A DNA stretch of 64,000 nt from Paenibacillus sp. NFR01 (GCF_900111565.1 NZ_FOIK01000006.1:62001-126000), one strand, 5' to 3'. Positions 1-8,548 are shown, counted from the stretch's first letter. A program made the numbers and translations. The notes: generated by a model from the sequence alone, not told the origin.

Positions 1-1012
1 GCGTGAACAGCAAACCGCTGCTGCCCGCCGGGATTTGGCTTACGCCGGCCAGCAGTTCATTGAAGCTCTTATCGGCGGCAAAGGTTTCTTTGAACCAGGT
101 CAAGCTGTGTCCTGCCGCCAGTGTAACGCCCATAATATAGTAGGCATCCTTTTCCCCGTGGTTGAAGAAATGGACTTTGCCTTCGAGATTAAGATCTTTG
201 TTGCTTTCATAGGACAAAACTACGCCCGAGGTGCCGATGCTGCACATCGTGCGTCCTTCGCCCAGGATACCGGCGCCAAGCGCCCCGCAAGCGTTATCCG
301 CGCCGCCGGCGAATACTTTGGTGGTCGCCAGCAGGCCGGAGGCTTCGGCGATTTCCGGCAGCAGCGTGCCGGTTTGGTCAAACGACTCCACCAGCTTCGG
401 ACAAAGCGAGAGCGGCAGCGAGAATGCTTCGGCAATCTCCGCGCTCCATTCCTTCGCGCCGACGTCCAGCAGCAATGTGCCGGCAGCATCGGAATAATCC
501 ATGGCGTAGTCGCCGGTCAAGCGGAAACGCACATAGTCTTTCGGCAGCAGGAACTGCTTCGCGGCTTCCAGCACATTTGGTTCGTTTTCCTGTACCCAGA
601 GGATTTTCGGCAGCGTAAAGCCTTCGAGCGCCTTGTTGCGCGCAATGTCGATCAGCTTGCCGCCCAGCGTCTTCTCGATTCTGCGGCATTGCGCCGTCGT
701 CCGCGTATCGTTCCACAGAATAGCCGGACGCAGCACTTTGCCTTCCCCATCCACGAGCACGAGGCCATGCATTTGACCGGAGAAGCTGATTCCGTCAACC
801 TGCGAAGGCTCCACGCCCGATACTTCCATCAAACGGCGCAGGCTGACCAGCGTTCCATTCACCCAGTCCTCCGGATTCTGCTCGCTCCAGTTCGGCTGCG
901 GCCGGCTGAGCGGATAGCTCTCCGAATGCTCGAACGCCACTTTGCCCTGCGGATCGACCAGCACGGTCTTTACCGCACTGGTTCCCAAATCTACACCGAT
1001 TACATATTTCAT
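1..1012 (-). CDS. xylB: Xylulokinase, 3' part outside window
   Basis: FGGY-family sugar kinase that phosphorylates D-xylulose to xylulose 5-phosphate, the step after xylose isomerase. The minus-strand frame opens with MKYVIGVDLGTSAVKTVLVD, the N-terminal ATPase-fold phosphate loop of xylulokinases, and continues through SFSGQMHGLV, RPAILWNDTRT and GGADNACGALGAG, which are typical of the family. About 337 residues are present; the usual length is near 500, so the C-terminal third lies beyond the left edge. The start at 1012 has an AGGAGG ribosome site about 10 bases upstream. It lies downstream of xylA with a hairpin in the gap, the usual xylAB order in Bacillales. No frame break is seen. Confidence 0.93.
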   Translation of the reverse strand, partial: MKYVIGVDLGTSAVKTVLVDPQGKVAFEHSESYPLSRPQPNWSEQNPEDWVNGTLVSLRRLMEVSGVEPSQVDGISFSGQMHGLVLVDGEGKVLRPAILWNDTRTTAQCRRIEKTLGGKLIDIARNKALEGFTLPKILWVQENEPNVLEAAKQFLLPKDYVRFRLTGDYAMDYSDAAGTLLLDVGAKEWSAEIAEAFSLPLSLCPKLVESFDQTGTLLPEIAEASGLLATTKVFAGGADNACGALGAGILGEGRTMCSIGTSGVVLSYESNKDLNLEGKVHFFNHGEKDAYYIMGVTLAAGHSLTWFKETFAADKSFNELLAGVSQIPAGSSGLLFT

Positions 1013-1066
1013 TCTGAACCTCAACCTCCTGAAATATCGGCTCCTACGGCCGTAATCTATAACAAA

Positions 1067-1102
1067 AGGGGCTGCCGAAGAATGCAATCTTCGGCAGCCC
1101 CC
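1067..1102 (-). terminator. Hairpin between xylA and xylB
   Basis: A 13-bp stem, GGGGCTGCCGAAG paired with CTTCGGCAGCCCC, lies between the xylA stop and the xylB start. On the minus strand it is followed by TTTTGTTAT, a weak U tract. It could be a partial terminator that lowers xylB relative to xylA, or an mRNA-stabilising hairpin. Confidence 0.7.
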
Positions 1103-1160
1103 GTTTTCCTTCAGGCTGCTGCCCTCAGGGACCGGAGCCCATAAGGCCCGGCATTTGGGA

Positions 1161-2477
1161 CTACTCAGCCAGGATGTATTGGTTCAAAGTGGCTTTGAGC
1201 AGTTCTTGACGGCCGGATTGGTTCGGACGCGGATTTTCGTTGTTCAGCGCGTAGTCGGCAAGGGAAGCCAAAGTAGCTCTGCCGGATACGATGTCGGCGC
1301 CGATGCCTTCTTTGAAGCTGCTGTAACGTTTGTCGATGAAGTCGTCGAATACGCGGTCTTCGATCAGCTTGGCAGCAACTTTCAGGCCTTTAGCATAAGT
1401 GTCCATGCCGGCGATGTGCGCCAGGAACAGATCTTCAGGTTCGAAGGACGGACGGCGTACTTTGGAGTCGAAGTTGATGCCGCCTTTGCCCAGACCGTCG
1501 TTTTTCAGTACTTCGTACAGGGTCAGGGTAGCGTCGTACAGGTTAACCGGGAATTCGTCGGTATCCCAGCCGAGAAGCGTGTCGCCTTGGTTCGCGTCGA
1601 GCGATCCCAGCATGCCGTTCAGACGGGCTACGCGCAGTTCGTGTTCGAATGTATGTCCAGCCAGGGTAGCGTGGTTCGCTTCCAGGTTGAGTTTGAAATG
1701 TTTGTCGAGGCCGTATTTTTGCAGGAACGAAATGGTTGTAGCGGCATCGAAGTCGTATTGGTGTTTGGTTGGCTCTTTTGGTTTTGGCTCGATCAGGAAT
1801 TGGGCTTCAAAGCCGATTTCCTTCGCGTAATCCACAGCCATGGAGAACAGGCGGGCAATGTTGTCCAGTTCAAGACCTAGATCGGTGTTCAACAGTGTTT
1901 CGTAACCTTCACGGCCGCCCCAGAATACATAGTTGTCTGCGCCCAGGCGTTTGCCGACTTCCAGACCTTTCTTCACTTGGGCAGCGGCGTGTGCGTACAC
2001 GTCAGCGTTGCAAGTGGAGCCTGCGCCGTGCATGAAGCGCGGGTTGGTGAACATGTTAGCGGTGTTCCACAGCAGTTTCTTGCCGGATTGTTTCATGCCT
2101 TGTTCCAGAATATCGACGATGGTGTCGATGTTGCTGTAGAATTCGCGCAGGCTTGCACCTTCAGGAGCGATGTCTACATCGTGGAAGCAGTAGTATTGGA
2201 GGTCCATTTTGTCCATGAATTCAAAAGCGGCTTCAGCGCGTGCTTTCGCTTTGTCCAGCCCGCTCAGCTTGTCCCAGCTGCGGATTGCCGTTTCGGCGCC
2301 GAACGGATCGGCTCCGCCCGCAGTCAATGTATGCCAATAAGCCATTGCAAATTTCAGATGCTCTTCCATCGTTTTGCCGGCTACGATTTCTTTAGGGTTG
2401 TAGTATTTGAATGCAAACGGGTTGGTGGAGCGGCTTCCCTCGTAAGAGATTTTGCTCACTGTTTCAAAATAAGCCAT
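1161..2477 (-). CDS. xylA: Xylose isomerase
   Basis: Converts D-xylose to D-xylulose in the cytoplasm using two divalent metal ions. The 438-residue product has the normal class II length and shows the conserved blocks YYCFHDVDIAPEG (catalytic His and Asp), FLIEPKPKEPTKHQYDFD (metal ligands) and NLEANHATLAGHTFEHEL. It starts with MAYFETVSKISYEG after a GGAGG site. It is divergent from xylR, with a candidate operator and a cre-like site upstream, and xylB follows on the same strand. This is the standard Bacillales xylose operon. Confidence 0.97.
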   Translation of the reverse strand: MAYFETVSKISYEGSRSTNPFAFKYYNPKEIVAGKTMEEHLKFAMAYWHTLTAGGADPFGAETAIRSWDKLSGLDKAKARAEAAFEFMDKMDLQYYCFHDVDIAPEGASLREFYSNIDTIVDILEQGMKQSGKKLLWNTANMFTNPRFMHGAGSTCNADVYAHAAAQVKKGLEVGKRLGADNYVFWGGREGYETLLNTDLGLELDNIARLFSMAVDYAKEIGFEAQFLIEPKPKEPTKHQYDFDAATTISFLQKYGLDKHFKLNLEANHATLAGHTFEHELRVARLNGMLGSLDANQGDTLLGWDTDEFPVNLYDATLTLYEVLKNDGLGKGGINFDSKVRRPSFEPEDLFLAHIAGMDTYAKGLKVAAKLIEDRVFDDFIDKRYSSFKEGIGADIVSGRATLASLADYALNNENPRPNQSGRQELLKATLNQYILAE

Positions 2478-2509
2478 GAATAGAATCCTCCTTGTGTGTT
2501 CGCTTTATC

Positions 2510-2523
2510 CGCAAGCGTTTACA
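2510..2523 (-). promoter_or_regulatory. Candidate cre (CcpA) site upstream of xylA
   Basis: On the minus strand the bases read TGTAAACGCTTGCG, matching the cre consensus TGWAANCGNTNWCA at 12 of 14 positions. It lies 33 bases upstream of the xylA start, a position where CcpA roadblock or repression is known in other Bacillales xyl operons. Inferred from sequence only. Confidence 0.6.
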
Positions 2524-2547
2524 GGACCATCTTAGCACAATTTCGCG

Positions 2548-2572
2548 ACTTTGTATATTGGTTAAACAAAGT
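2548..2572 (-). promoter_or_regulatory. Candidate XylR operator
   Basis: A perfect 7-bp inverted repeat, ACTTTGT and ACAAAGT, is separated by 11 AT-rich bases in the xylA-xylR intergenic region. Bacillus xyl operators are about 25-bp dyads of similar GTTTGT/ACAAAC type in the same place, so this is the best candidate for XylR binding. The arms are shorter than in Bacillus subtilis. Confidence 0.55.
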
Positions 2573-2763
2573 TTTTTATTTTTTCAAAAACGTATGTTCA
2601 AAGGCTCGCAACAATTGCCGAAAGCACTGCGCCCGCCGCAAACATCCTGCTCTATCATTCCCCCGATGCCGCCGATTCATTATTGCAATTTGCTGGATAT
2701 CGCTCTACACTAAGGGGCATACCCTAAATGAGAACGTTGCCAAAAAAGAAGGAAGTGTGCTTC

Positions 2764-3924
2764 GTGAAAGTTACCGGTGATCAGGCGCTGGTCAAAAAAA
2801 TCAACAAATCGTTAATTTTACATACCATCCGCAAGCAAGCCCCCGTCTCCCGGGCCAAGGTCTCCGAAATGACCGGACTCAATAAAGCCACCGTCTCGAA
2901 CCTCGTCGCCGAACTCTGCGGCCAGGAGCTAGTGACCGAAGCGGGGCCGGGTGAATCCAGCGGCGGACGCAAGCCGACGATGCTTCATTTCAATCAAGGC
3001 GCAGGAAGCGTTATCGGGATCGAACTTCGCGTCAAGCAGTTGACGGCCGTGCTGTGCGACCTCGGCGGAAGCATCCTGGAGGAACGGGAAACGGCGCTGG
3101 ACCGCCACGATCTGCCTATTGTGCTGGAAAAAATGAAGTCGATGATCGCTGAACTATTCGCCGCCGCCCCCTCTTCCCCTTACGGCATTGTAGGGATCGG
3201 GGTAGGCGTTCCGGGCATGGTCGACGAGCATGGCGTCGTGCTCTTCGCGCCCAACCTCGGCTGGGAAATGGTCGATTTGCGCGCGCTGCTGGAAAATGAG
3301 TTCTCCGTCCCCGTCACCATCGACAATGAGGCCAACGCCGGCGCGCAAGGCGAGCTGAATTTCGGCGCGGCGCAAGGCGTCCGGCATCTGCTGTACATCA
3401 GCGCCGGCTCCGGGATCGGGTCGGGGATCATCATCGGCGGCGAGCTGTACAAAGGGGCCCGCGGCTATGCCGGCGAGACCGGCCATATGACGATCGAAGC
3501 GGAAGGCAAACCGTGCAGCTGCGGCAGCCGCGGGTGCTGGGAGCTGTACGCTTCAGAGAAAACTTACGACAATCCGGATCTCCGTCTACCGGCACAAACC
3601 ACGGCCGGTCTTGTCAAGCATGCAGCCGCGGGCCAGGAGGACGCCCTGCGGCATTTTGCCGCTATGGGCCAATCGCTCGGGATCGGAGTCACCAATCTGA
3701 TTAACAGCTTTAATCCTGAGCTGATCGTCATTGGCGGTGCTTTGTCCGAAGCGGAGCCCTGGCTGGCCGAACCGCTGCGGCGGGTCGTTGCCGAGCGGAC
3801 GCTTCCCTACCATAAGCAGCAGCTCGAAATCACCTTCTCCAAGCTGGGCAGCCGTGGGACTAAAATCGGCGCTGGTTTTGCGGCAGTGATGCATTTTCTC
3901 GGCAACATCCGGATCTCGGTGTAA
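2764..3924 (+). CDS. xylR: Xylose-responsive ROK-family repressor
   Basis: ROK-family repressor with an N-terminal winged helix-turn-helix (about residues 15-70, SRAKVSEMTGLNKATVSNLV) and a sugar-kinase-like C-terminal domain. The C-terminal part holds the ROK zinc signature CSCGSRGCWELYAS, and its IDNEANAGAQGELNFGAA block fits XylR. I chose the GTG at 2764, preceded by GGAAG, because the product then begins VKVTGDQALVKKIN, in register with known XylR proteins. An upstream in-frame ATG at 2728, behind AAGGGG, would add 12 residues and cannot be excluded. Its divergent position next to xylA supports control of the xylose operon by xylose. Confidence 0.92.
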   Translation: MKVTGDQALVKKINKSLILHTIRKQAPVSRAKVSEMTGLNKATVSNLVAELCGQELVTEAGPGESSGGRKPTMLHFNQGAGSVIGIELRVKQLTAVLCDLGGSILEERETALDRHDLPIVLEKMKSMIAELFAAAPSSPYGIVGIGVGVPGMVDEHGVVLFAPNLGWEMVDLRALLENEFSVPVTIDNEANAGAQGELNFGAAQGVRHLLYISAGSGIGSGIIIGGELYKGARGYAGETGHMTIEAEGKPCSCGSRGCWELYASEKTYDNPDLRLPAQTTAGLVKHAAAGQEDALRHFAAMGQSLGIGVTNLINSFNPELIVIGGALSEAEPWLAEPLRRVVAERTLPYHKQQLEITFSKLGSRGTKIGAGFAAVMHFLGNIRISV

Positions 3925-3997
3925 CCCTTTGGACACATTTGGCTAAAAAAAATTGCACATATCTTCCTGCAATGCGGCAAAACGTGAAGCAATCCTA

Positions 3998-4003
3998 TAT
4001 AAT
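3998..4003 (+). promoter_or_regulatory. Probable -10 box (TATAAT) for the small membrane protein
   Basis: A perfect TATAAT lies 58 bases before the small membrane-protein start at 4062. A clear -35 is not seen, which would fit a promoter that needs an activator. Confidence 0.4.
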
Positions 4004-4017
4004 ATAGGTCAGATAAG

Positions 4018-4033
4018 TGTGACATTTATCACA
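4018..4033 (+). promoter_or_regulatory. Perfect Crp/Fnr-type palindrome
   Basis: TGTGA, six bases, TCACA: an exact Crp/Fnr-family dyad. It is centred about 22 bases downstream of the TATAAT at 3998 and about 36 bases before the start codon at 4062. This placement fits repression, or activation of a second promoter. Firmicute Fnr sites have the same TGTGA-N6-TCACA form. Confidence 0.5.
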
Positions 4034-4061
4034 CCATTTTCCCTGAAATGGAGAGAAGTCC

Positions 4062-4262
4062 ATGACCTATGTTGATTTGTCCGACATTTCGACGCAAATG
4101 TTCATTGTCGTACTGCTGCTCCTGCTCATCATCGCTCCGCTCATCAGCCTCGGCGTGCTGCGTCTGTTTCAATCCCGGAAGAAGTCCGGACTTATGCTTA
4201 TATTCAGCGGAATTGCCGTATATGCCGTATTTCAAACGTTCATGTCCATCACCCATTTATAA
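4062..4262 (+). CDS. Small two-helix membrane protein, unknown function
   Basis: A 66-residue protein that I do not recognise. Two hydrophobic segments are visible: about residues 13-34 (FIVVLLLLLIIAPLISLGVL) and about 44-61 (LMLIFSGIAVYAVFQTF). A basic stretch SRKKS between them suggests a hairpin topology with a cytoplasmic loop. The start has a GGAGAGAAG ribosome site 4 bases upstream, which supports a real gene. It stands alone between xylR and the glutaredoxin gene, preceded by a Crp/Fnr-type palindrome and followed by a hairpin terminator. Confidence 0.65.
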   Translation: MTYVDLSDISTQMFIVVLLLLLIIAPLISLGVLRLFQSRKKSGLMLIFSGIAVYAVFQTFMSITHL

Positions 4263-4295
4263 TTGGACCAGGGAACTTATGCATTTCGTTAATGC

Positions 4296-4380
4296 AAAAA
4301 AAGACCGCTCCACTTGCATGGCCCCCGCCAGAATGACTTCTGACAGCCGGGTTGCCTTCGCAAATGGAAGCGGTCTTTTG
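4296..4380. terminator. Bidirectional terminator-like inverted repeat
   Basis: AAAAAGACCGCT and AGCGGTCTTTT arms, extended by CCACTTGC and GCAAATGG, enclose a loop of about 44 bases between the convergent small membrane-protein and glutaredoxin genes. A- and T-rich ends on each side suit termination in both directions. Confidence 0.65.
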
Positions 4381-4398
4381 TGTATTTCAGCTCACCGT

Positions 4399-4632
4399 TT
4401 ACTCAGTGGCGAGCGCTTTGGCAAATTGGGTTTTGTTCATGCCGACAATCTTGAAATCGCCGATGACGGTTACCGGTACGGCGCGCATGCCCATATCCCA
4501 GACCTGCTGGGCGTAGTCATCGTTCTGTTCGATGTTGCGCTCCTCATAGGAAATTCCTTTTTCGCTCAGAAAGCTTTTGACCTGACGGCAATGCGGGCAG
4601 TTGGTCGAAGTGTACACAATTACGTTTTCCAT
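4399..4632 (-). CDS. Glutaredoxin-like protein
   Basis: A 77-residue single-domain thioredoxin-fold protein with redox motif CPHC at residues 12-15 and the cis-proline loop RAVPVTVIG. The short length and the GDFKIVGMN tail resemble NrdH/YruB-type glutaredoxin-like proteins, which exchange disulfides with ribonucleotide reductase or other partners. It lies 75 bases downstream of trxB on the same strand, so thioredoxin reductase is a plausible electron donor, as is known for NrdH. The specific partner is inferred. GAGGAG precedes the ATG. Confidence 0.85.
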   Translation of the reverse strand: MENVIVYTSTNCPHCRQVKSFLSEKGISYEERNIEQNDDYAQQVWDMGMRAVPVTVIGDFKIVGMNKTQFAKALATE

Positions 4633-4707
4633 CGTTGATCTCTCCTCTCATATGCATGGAATCTTGTTTATTGTAGCACCGGAGTGCGGTTCGTTCCAAA
4701 TTCAGGG

Positions 4708-5649
4708 TTACAGAATCACTGCGCTGTGCTCCAGCGATTCAATGTACTTCTCGGCGTCCATTGCCGCCATGCAGCCGCTGCCGGCAGCCGTAATCGCCTG
4801 TCTGTAACGGGTATCCTGTACGTCGCCGCAAGCGAACACGCCCGGAATGTTGGTCTCCGAGGTTCCCGGATTGGTGACGATGTAGCCATTCTCGTCGGTG
4901 GTGATTTGTCCGCCGAGGAAGCCCGTGTTCGGATGATGTCCAATCGCCACGAATACGCCGCTGGCTTCGATTACTTCTTCCTTGCCGGTTTCGTTGTTCA
5001 GCACTCTGAGGCCGTTAACGCCTCTTTCTCCGGCGGCCACTTCAAGCGGCGTACGGTTCAGTGCCCACTCCACTTTCGCGTTGTCGCGAACGCGGTCCTG
5101 CATAATCTTCGAGGCGCGCAGCTCGTTTCTGCGGTGCACCAGGGTTACTTTCGAAGCAAAACGGGTCAGGAAGCCGGCTTCCTCCAGCGCGGAATCTCCG
5201 CCGCCGACGACCACGATCTCTTTGCCGCGGAAGAAAAATCCGTCGCAAGTGGCGCAAGTGCTGACGCCGCGTCCGATATTGTCCTGCTCTCCCGGAATGC
5301 CGAGATACTTAGCCGTCGCACCGGTCGAAAGAATCAGCGTGTCGGTAACCAGCGGTTCCATGCCTTCCACATACAGCTTGAACGGACGGTCGCCCAGCTC
5401 CACGCGGTCCACCCAGCCGGTGATAAAGGTTGCGCCGAAACGTTCCGCCTGCTTGCGCATATTGTCCATCAGTTCGGGACCCATGATGCCTTCGGGGAAG
5501 CCCGGGAAATTTTCGATTTCGGTTGTTGTAGTCAGCTGTCCGCCGGGTTGCGGGCCTTCGATCACGAGCGGATTAAGGTTGGCCCGGGCCAAGTAGATCG
5601 CTGCAGTCAGCCCGGCAGGGCCAGTACCGACGATAATGGATTTGTACAT
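4708..5649 (-). CDS. trxB: Thioredoxin-disulfide reductase
   Basis: FAD- and NADPH-dependent flavoprotein of 313 residues, the usual bacterial low-molecular-weight length. Visible features are the FAD-binding GTGPAGLTAAIYLARA at the N-terminus, the redox-active CATC at residues 132-135, the NADPH-binding GGGDSALEEAGFLTRFA, and a C-terminal GVFACGDVQDTRYRQAITA flavin-contact segment. The start follows GGAGGATATAGCT. With the glutaredoxin-like gene immediately downstream it forms a small thiol-redox unit. No operator was recognised upstream. Confidence 0.96.
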   Translation of the reverse strand: MYKSIIVGTGPAGLTAAIYLARANLNPLVIEGPQPGGQLTTTTEIENFPGFPEGIMGPELMDNMRKQAERFGATFITGWVDRVELGDRPFKLYVEGMEPLVTDTLILSTGATAKYLGIPGEQDNIGRGVSTCATCDGFFFRGKEIVVVGGGDSALEEAGFLTRFASKVTLVHRRNELRASKIMQDRVRDNAKVEWALNRTPLEVAAGERGVNGLRVLNNETGKEEVIEASGVFVAIGHHPNTGFLGGQITTDENGYIVTNPGTSETNIPGVFACGDVQDTRYRQAITAAGSGCMAAMDAEKYIESLEHSAVIL

Positions 5650-5813
5650 AGCTATATCCTCCTTCAGATGGACGACTGAGACGTCTATTCTGTATCTAAA
5701 TTAAAATAATTATAATCTAGAACTTATTATGAATAACTGAAGGAGAAATGTCAATATCACAGACTCGTGCCGCGAATATTTTTTGTGAACAATTCAATTT
5801 TAAACAATCTATA

Positions 5814-7805
5814 TTAGCGGAGCAGGCGCAGGCCGTTCAGAATGACGAGGATCGTGCTGCCCTCATGTCCGACCACGCCGAACGGAAGTGCGATGCCTTG
5901 CACAAAATTGCTGATCATCAGCACGGCGATCACGCTCACCGCGAACACCATATTCTGCTTCACGATCCGCTGCGTACGCCGGGCCAGCCCGATCGTAGCG
6001 GCGATTTCCTCGATGTTGTCGTTCATCAGCACCACGTCGGCAATCTCCAGTGCCGCGCCGCTGCCCTTCATTCCCATCCCGACGCCTACCGTCGCCGTGG
6101 CCAGGGCGGGCGCGTCATTGACGCCGTCCCCGACCATCATGACATGCCCGTGTTTCCCGCGCAGCTCTTTAATATGCGTCACTTTATCCTCCGGCAGCAG
6201 TCCGGCGTAGACCCAATCGACTCCGGTCTGCCGCGCAATTGCTTCCGCCGTGGCCGGCCGGTCGCCGGTCAGCATCGCCACCTTGACGCCGAGTTTTTGC
6301 AGCTTGCGTACTGCAGCTGAGGCACTTGGACGTACCGTATCCTGCAGCGCGATCATTCCGGCGATTGTCTCCCCGCAGAGCATCAGCGACACGGTTTTTC
6401 CTTCTTCCTCCAGCCGGCCCCGCAGCTCTCTCCACTCCGTGCGGTCCTTTTGGTTCGCAGCGTCCGCTTCATCCAGGAGATCCGATTTGCCGATCCGCCA
6501 CAGGTTTCCGCCGACCTGCCCTTCGATCCCCCAGCCGGTCACCGCCCGGCTGTCTTCGACCTCGCATCGCTCCAGCCCTTCCGTCTCCGCAAGCCGGACA
6601 ATGGCCTCCGCCAGCGGATGGCGGGACAACGCCTCGATGGATGCAGCTACCGTCAGCAGTTCCGTCCGGGAATATCCGGCCGCGGCGATAAAATCCGTAA
6701 CCTGCGGAATGCCCTCGGTCAGCGTGCCGGTTTTATCGAACGCTACAACAGCCGTACGTGCCATGTTCTCCAGATGGGCACCGCCTTTGAAAAGAATGCC
6801 TTTACGCGCGCTTTTGGAGATCGCGGACAGCATCGCCGGCATGATCGACGACACCAGTGCGCAAGGGGAAGCCACCACCAGAAACACCATCGCCTTGTAA
6901 AAAGTCGCGTTCCAGCTCCAGTCGAGTACAAATGGCGGCAGTGCAATCAGCAGTACGGTTGCCGCCACCACAATTCGCGCATATACGGATTCCAGGCGTT
7001 TGATGAACCGTTGGGAGTCCGGGACCTCCGTTTCCGCTTCTTCCACCATCCGGATGATTTTTGCAAAAAGCGTATGTTCCGCTTCCTTCGAGACCTCGAT
7101 ATACAGCGGCCCCTCCCCGTTCAACGTCCCCGCAAAAACTTCATCGCCGGAAGATTTCTCCACCGGAATGGATTCCCCGGTAATCGACGCCTGGTTGACG
7201 GCCGATTCTCCCCGGCAGACGACTCCGTCGGCAGGAATCAATTCGCCTGGCCGGACCAGCAGCAGGTCGCCAAGCGCCAGGGCGGCAATCGGAACTTCAT
7301 TCATGGAGCCTTGCTCGATCCGCAGCGCCGTCGCCGGTTTGAGCGCGATCAAGGCGGAGATATCCTTTTTGCTCCGTTCCATCGTGTAACTCTCCAGCGC
7401 GCCGCTCAGTGCAAAAATAAAAATCAGCATTGCCCCTTCATTCCAATAGCCGATGGCTGCCGCTCCCAGTGCGGCGGCAATCATGAGCAGATTAACGTCG
7501 AGATCACGCTCCTTCACGAGCGTCTCCACGCCTTCTTTCGCTTTCATCCAGCCGCCCAGGGTATACGAAATCACGTAGAGCACCACGGAAAAAGCTTCGG
7601 ACCACCCGCTAACCGCCCACGCCATCAGCATCAGCGCACCGCTCCCGAGCGCTGCTTGCATCTCACCGTTACCCAGCATCGCGAGCGGGTCAAACCGCCG
7701 CGGCTTCGGCGCTTGCGGCAGGCGTGCCCCGCCTTGCTGTTTATTTTCTTCCGGCACAGGCCGTGCCATGGGTCTTGAGGTTGTTGTTGCTTGCATAGAA
7801 ATCAC
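5814..7805 (-). CDS. P1B-4-type metal efflux ATPase (Fe2+/Co2+ class, PfeT/CoaT-like)
   Basis: Heavy-metal P-type ATPase of 663 residues. It has the SPC transmembrane metal motif at 313-315 (not the CPC of Cu/Zn/Cd pumps), the phosphorylated Asp in DKTGTLT (D357), the phosphatase TGES loop at 209-212 and the hinge GDGVNDAPAL. The C-terminal HEGST motif at about 647-651 is followed by ILVILNGLRLL. SPC plus HEG(G/S)T defines the P1B-4 class, whose characterised members export ferrous iron or cobalt, such as Bacillus PfeT and Listeria FrvA. There is no N-terminal HMA domain, as is usual for this class. Fur-like boxes upstream support iron efflux. AAGGTGAT precedes the ATG. Confidence 0.9.
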   Translation of the reverse strand: MISMQATTTSRPMARPVPEENKQQGGARLPQAPKPRRFDPLAMLGNGEMQAALGSGALMLMAWAVSGWSEAFSVVLYVISYTLGGWMKAKEGVETLVKERDLDVNLLMIAAALGAAAIGYWNEGAMLIFIFALSGALESYTMERSKKDISALIALKPATALRIEQGSMNEVPIAALALGDLLLVRPGELIPADGVVCRGESAVNQASITGESIPVEKSSGDEVFAGTLNGEGPLYIEVSKEAEHTLFAKIIRMVEEAETEVPDSQRFIKRLESVYARIVVAATVLLIALPPFVLDWSWNATFYKAMVFLVVASPCALVSSIMPAMLSAISKSARKGILFKGGAHLENMARTAVVAFDKTGTLTEGIPQVTDFIAAAGYSRTELLTVAASIEALSRHPLAEAIVRLAETEGLERCEVEDSRAVTGWGIEGQVGGNLWRIGKSDLLDEADAANQKDRTEWRELRGRLEEEGKTVSLMLCGETIAGMIALQDTVRPSASAAVRKLQKLGVKVAMLTGDRPATAEAIARQTGVDWVYAGLLPEDKVTHIKELRGKHGHVMMVGDGVNDAPALATATVGVGMGMKGSGAALEIADVVLMNDNIEEIAATIGLARRTQRIVKQNMVFAVSVIAVLMISNFVQGIALPFGVVGHEGSTILVILNGLRLLR

Positions 7806-7833
7806 CTTTCCTTATCGATTTATTGGATCCAAA

Positions 7834-7854
7834 TGATAATGAGAGCCATTATTA
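7834..7854 (-). promoter_or_regulatory. Second Fur-like dyad in the ATPase leader
   Basis: TGATAAT and ATTATTA half-sites are separated by 7 bases, 29 bases upstream of the ATPase start. The spacing is wider than a canonical 7-1-7 Fur box, so this is tentative. Confidence 0.35.
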
Positions 7855-7870
7855 AAGCCCCTAAAATGAC

Positions 7871-7903
7871 ACATGCTGCCCCGGCATCGCCGGGACAGCA
7901 TGT
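7871..7903 (-). terminator. Strong GC hairpin in the ATPase upstream region
   Basis: An 8-bp stem ACATGCTG/CAGCATGT, one mismatch, then a 6-bp stem CCCGGC/GCCGGG with a 3-base loop. It lies between the Fur box and the ATPase start, so it may be a leader attenuator. There is no clear U tract, so a purely structural role is also possible. Confidence 0.45.
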
Positions 7904-7908
7904 TAAAT

Positions 7909-7927
7909 GAGAATGATAATCGTTTTT
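7909..7927 (-). promoter_or_regulatory. Fur-box-like site
   Basis: GAGAATGATAATCGTTTTT matches the 19-bp Fur consensus at 15 of 19 positions, about 105 bases upstream of the metal ATPase start. Regulation of P1B-4 iron exporters by Fur or PerR is established in Bacillus and Listeria. Confidence 0.55.
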
Positions 7928-8548
7928 GTGATCATCCAACTAATTTTACTTCGTGCAACTTATAGCCCTACTATACCACATTCAGCGGGTTTGTAAAGAC
8001 ACGGAAAAGCCCATTTTCCGGGAATAGGCGTCCAGTGCCGCAGGTGGGGGACGCAGGATTGGCGCTGAGCTGCGTGGATGGTAACGACGCGGGGATCAGT
8101 TAGTGGTGCGGCTTAGATCCCCTGGGTGGCATGGGCGGCGGTGCGGATGACTTGTTGATGTTGGGCGCACGGTCGCGGTGACTGCCGGCTGTGAGCGGCG
8201 CGGGTACCCGATGATGGGGAAAGCTGCGGTATGGGTAACTTGTTGGCCGGGAGGCAGTGAACTGATAGTAGAGGGCAGAGTCGGTAAGGGACCATGTTAG
8301 GTGAGCGGGTTGGGACCTGTAGGTGGGGGCAGAATCAGAAGGGGAACCTTGTTGGCTAGGCGCGGGTACCTGATGGTTGGGGGATGCCGCGGTTGTGAAT
8401 GGTTGGCAGGCGGCCGGAACGGTTGACAGGGGCGACCGTGTGGACGACTTGTTGATGCGGGCGTGCTGTCGCAGGAGACTTATGGGGTTAAGGCAGTGTC
8501 GGTGCGGAGAACTTTTCGGTTTAGCCGGATGTGAGCAGCTCACTATTG
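7928..8548. other. Gene-poor stretch with degenerate G-rich direct repeats
   Basis: No supported gene. Diverged direct repeats are visible: a segment with GACTTGTTGATG at 8149 recurs at 8446 with about 75 percent identity over 39 bases, and GGCGCGGGTACC recurs at about 8197 and 8359. The plus strand is markedly G-rich over T-rich. Open frames here have repeat-like translations and no convincing ribosome site. Confidence 0.5.

Noticed and set aside
4069..4638. 189-codon plus frame across the small membrane gene, terminator and glutaredoxin gene
   Set aside because: Runs through a terminator and antisense to a clear glutaredoxin; alternative frame only.
8100..8543. Reverse-strand frame of 147 codons in the gap beside array A
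   Set aside because: Pro/Ser/His-rich, repeat-derived translation without a ribosome site; fits G-rich non-coding DNA.
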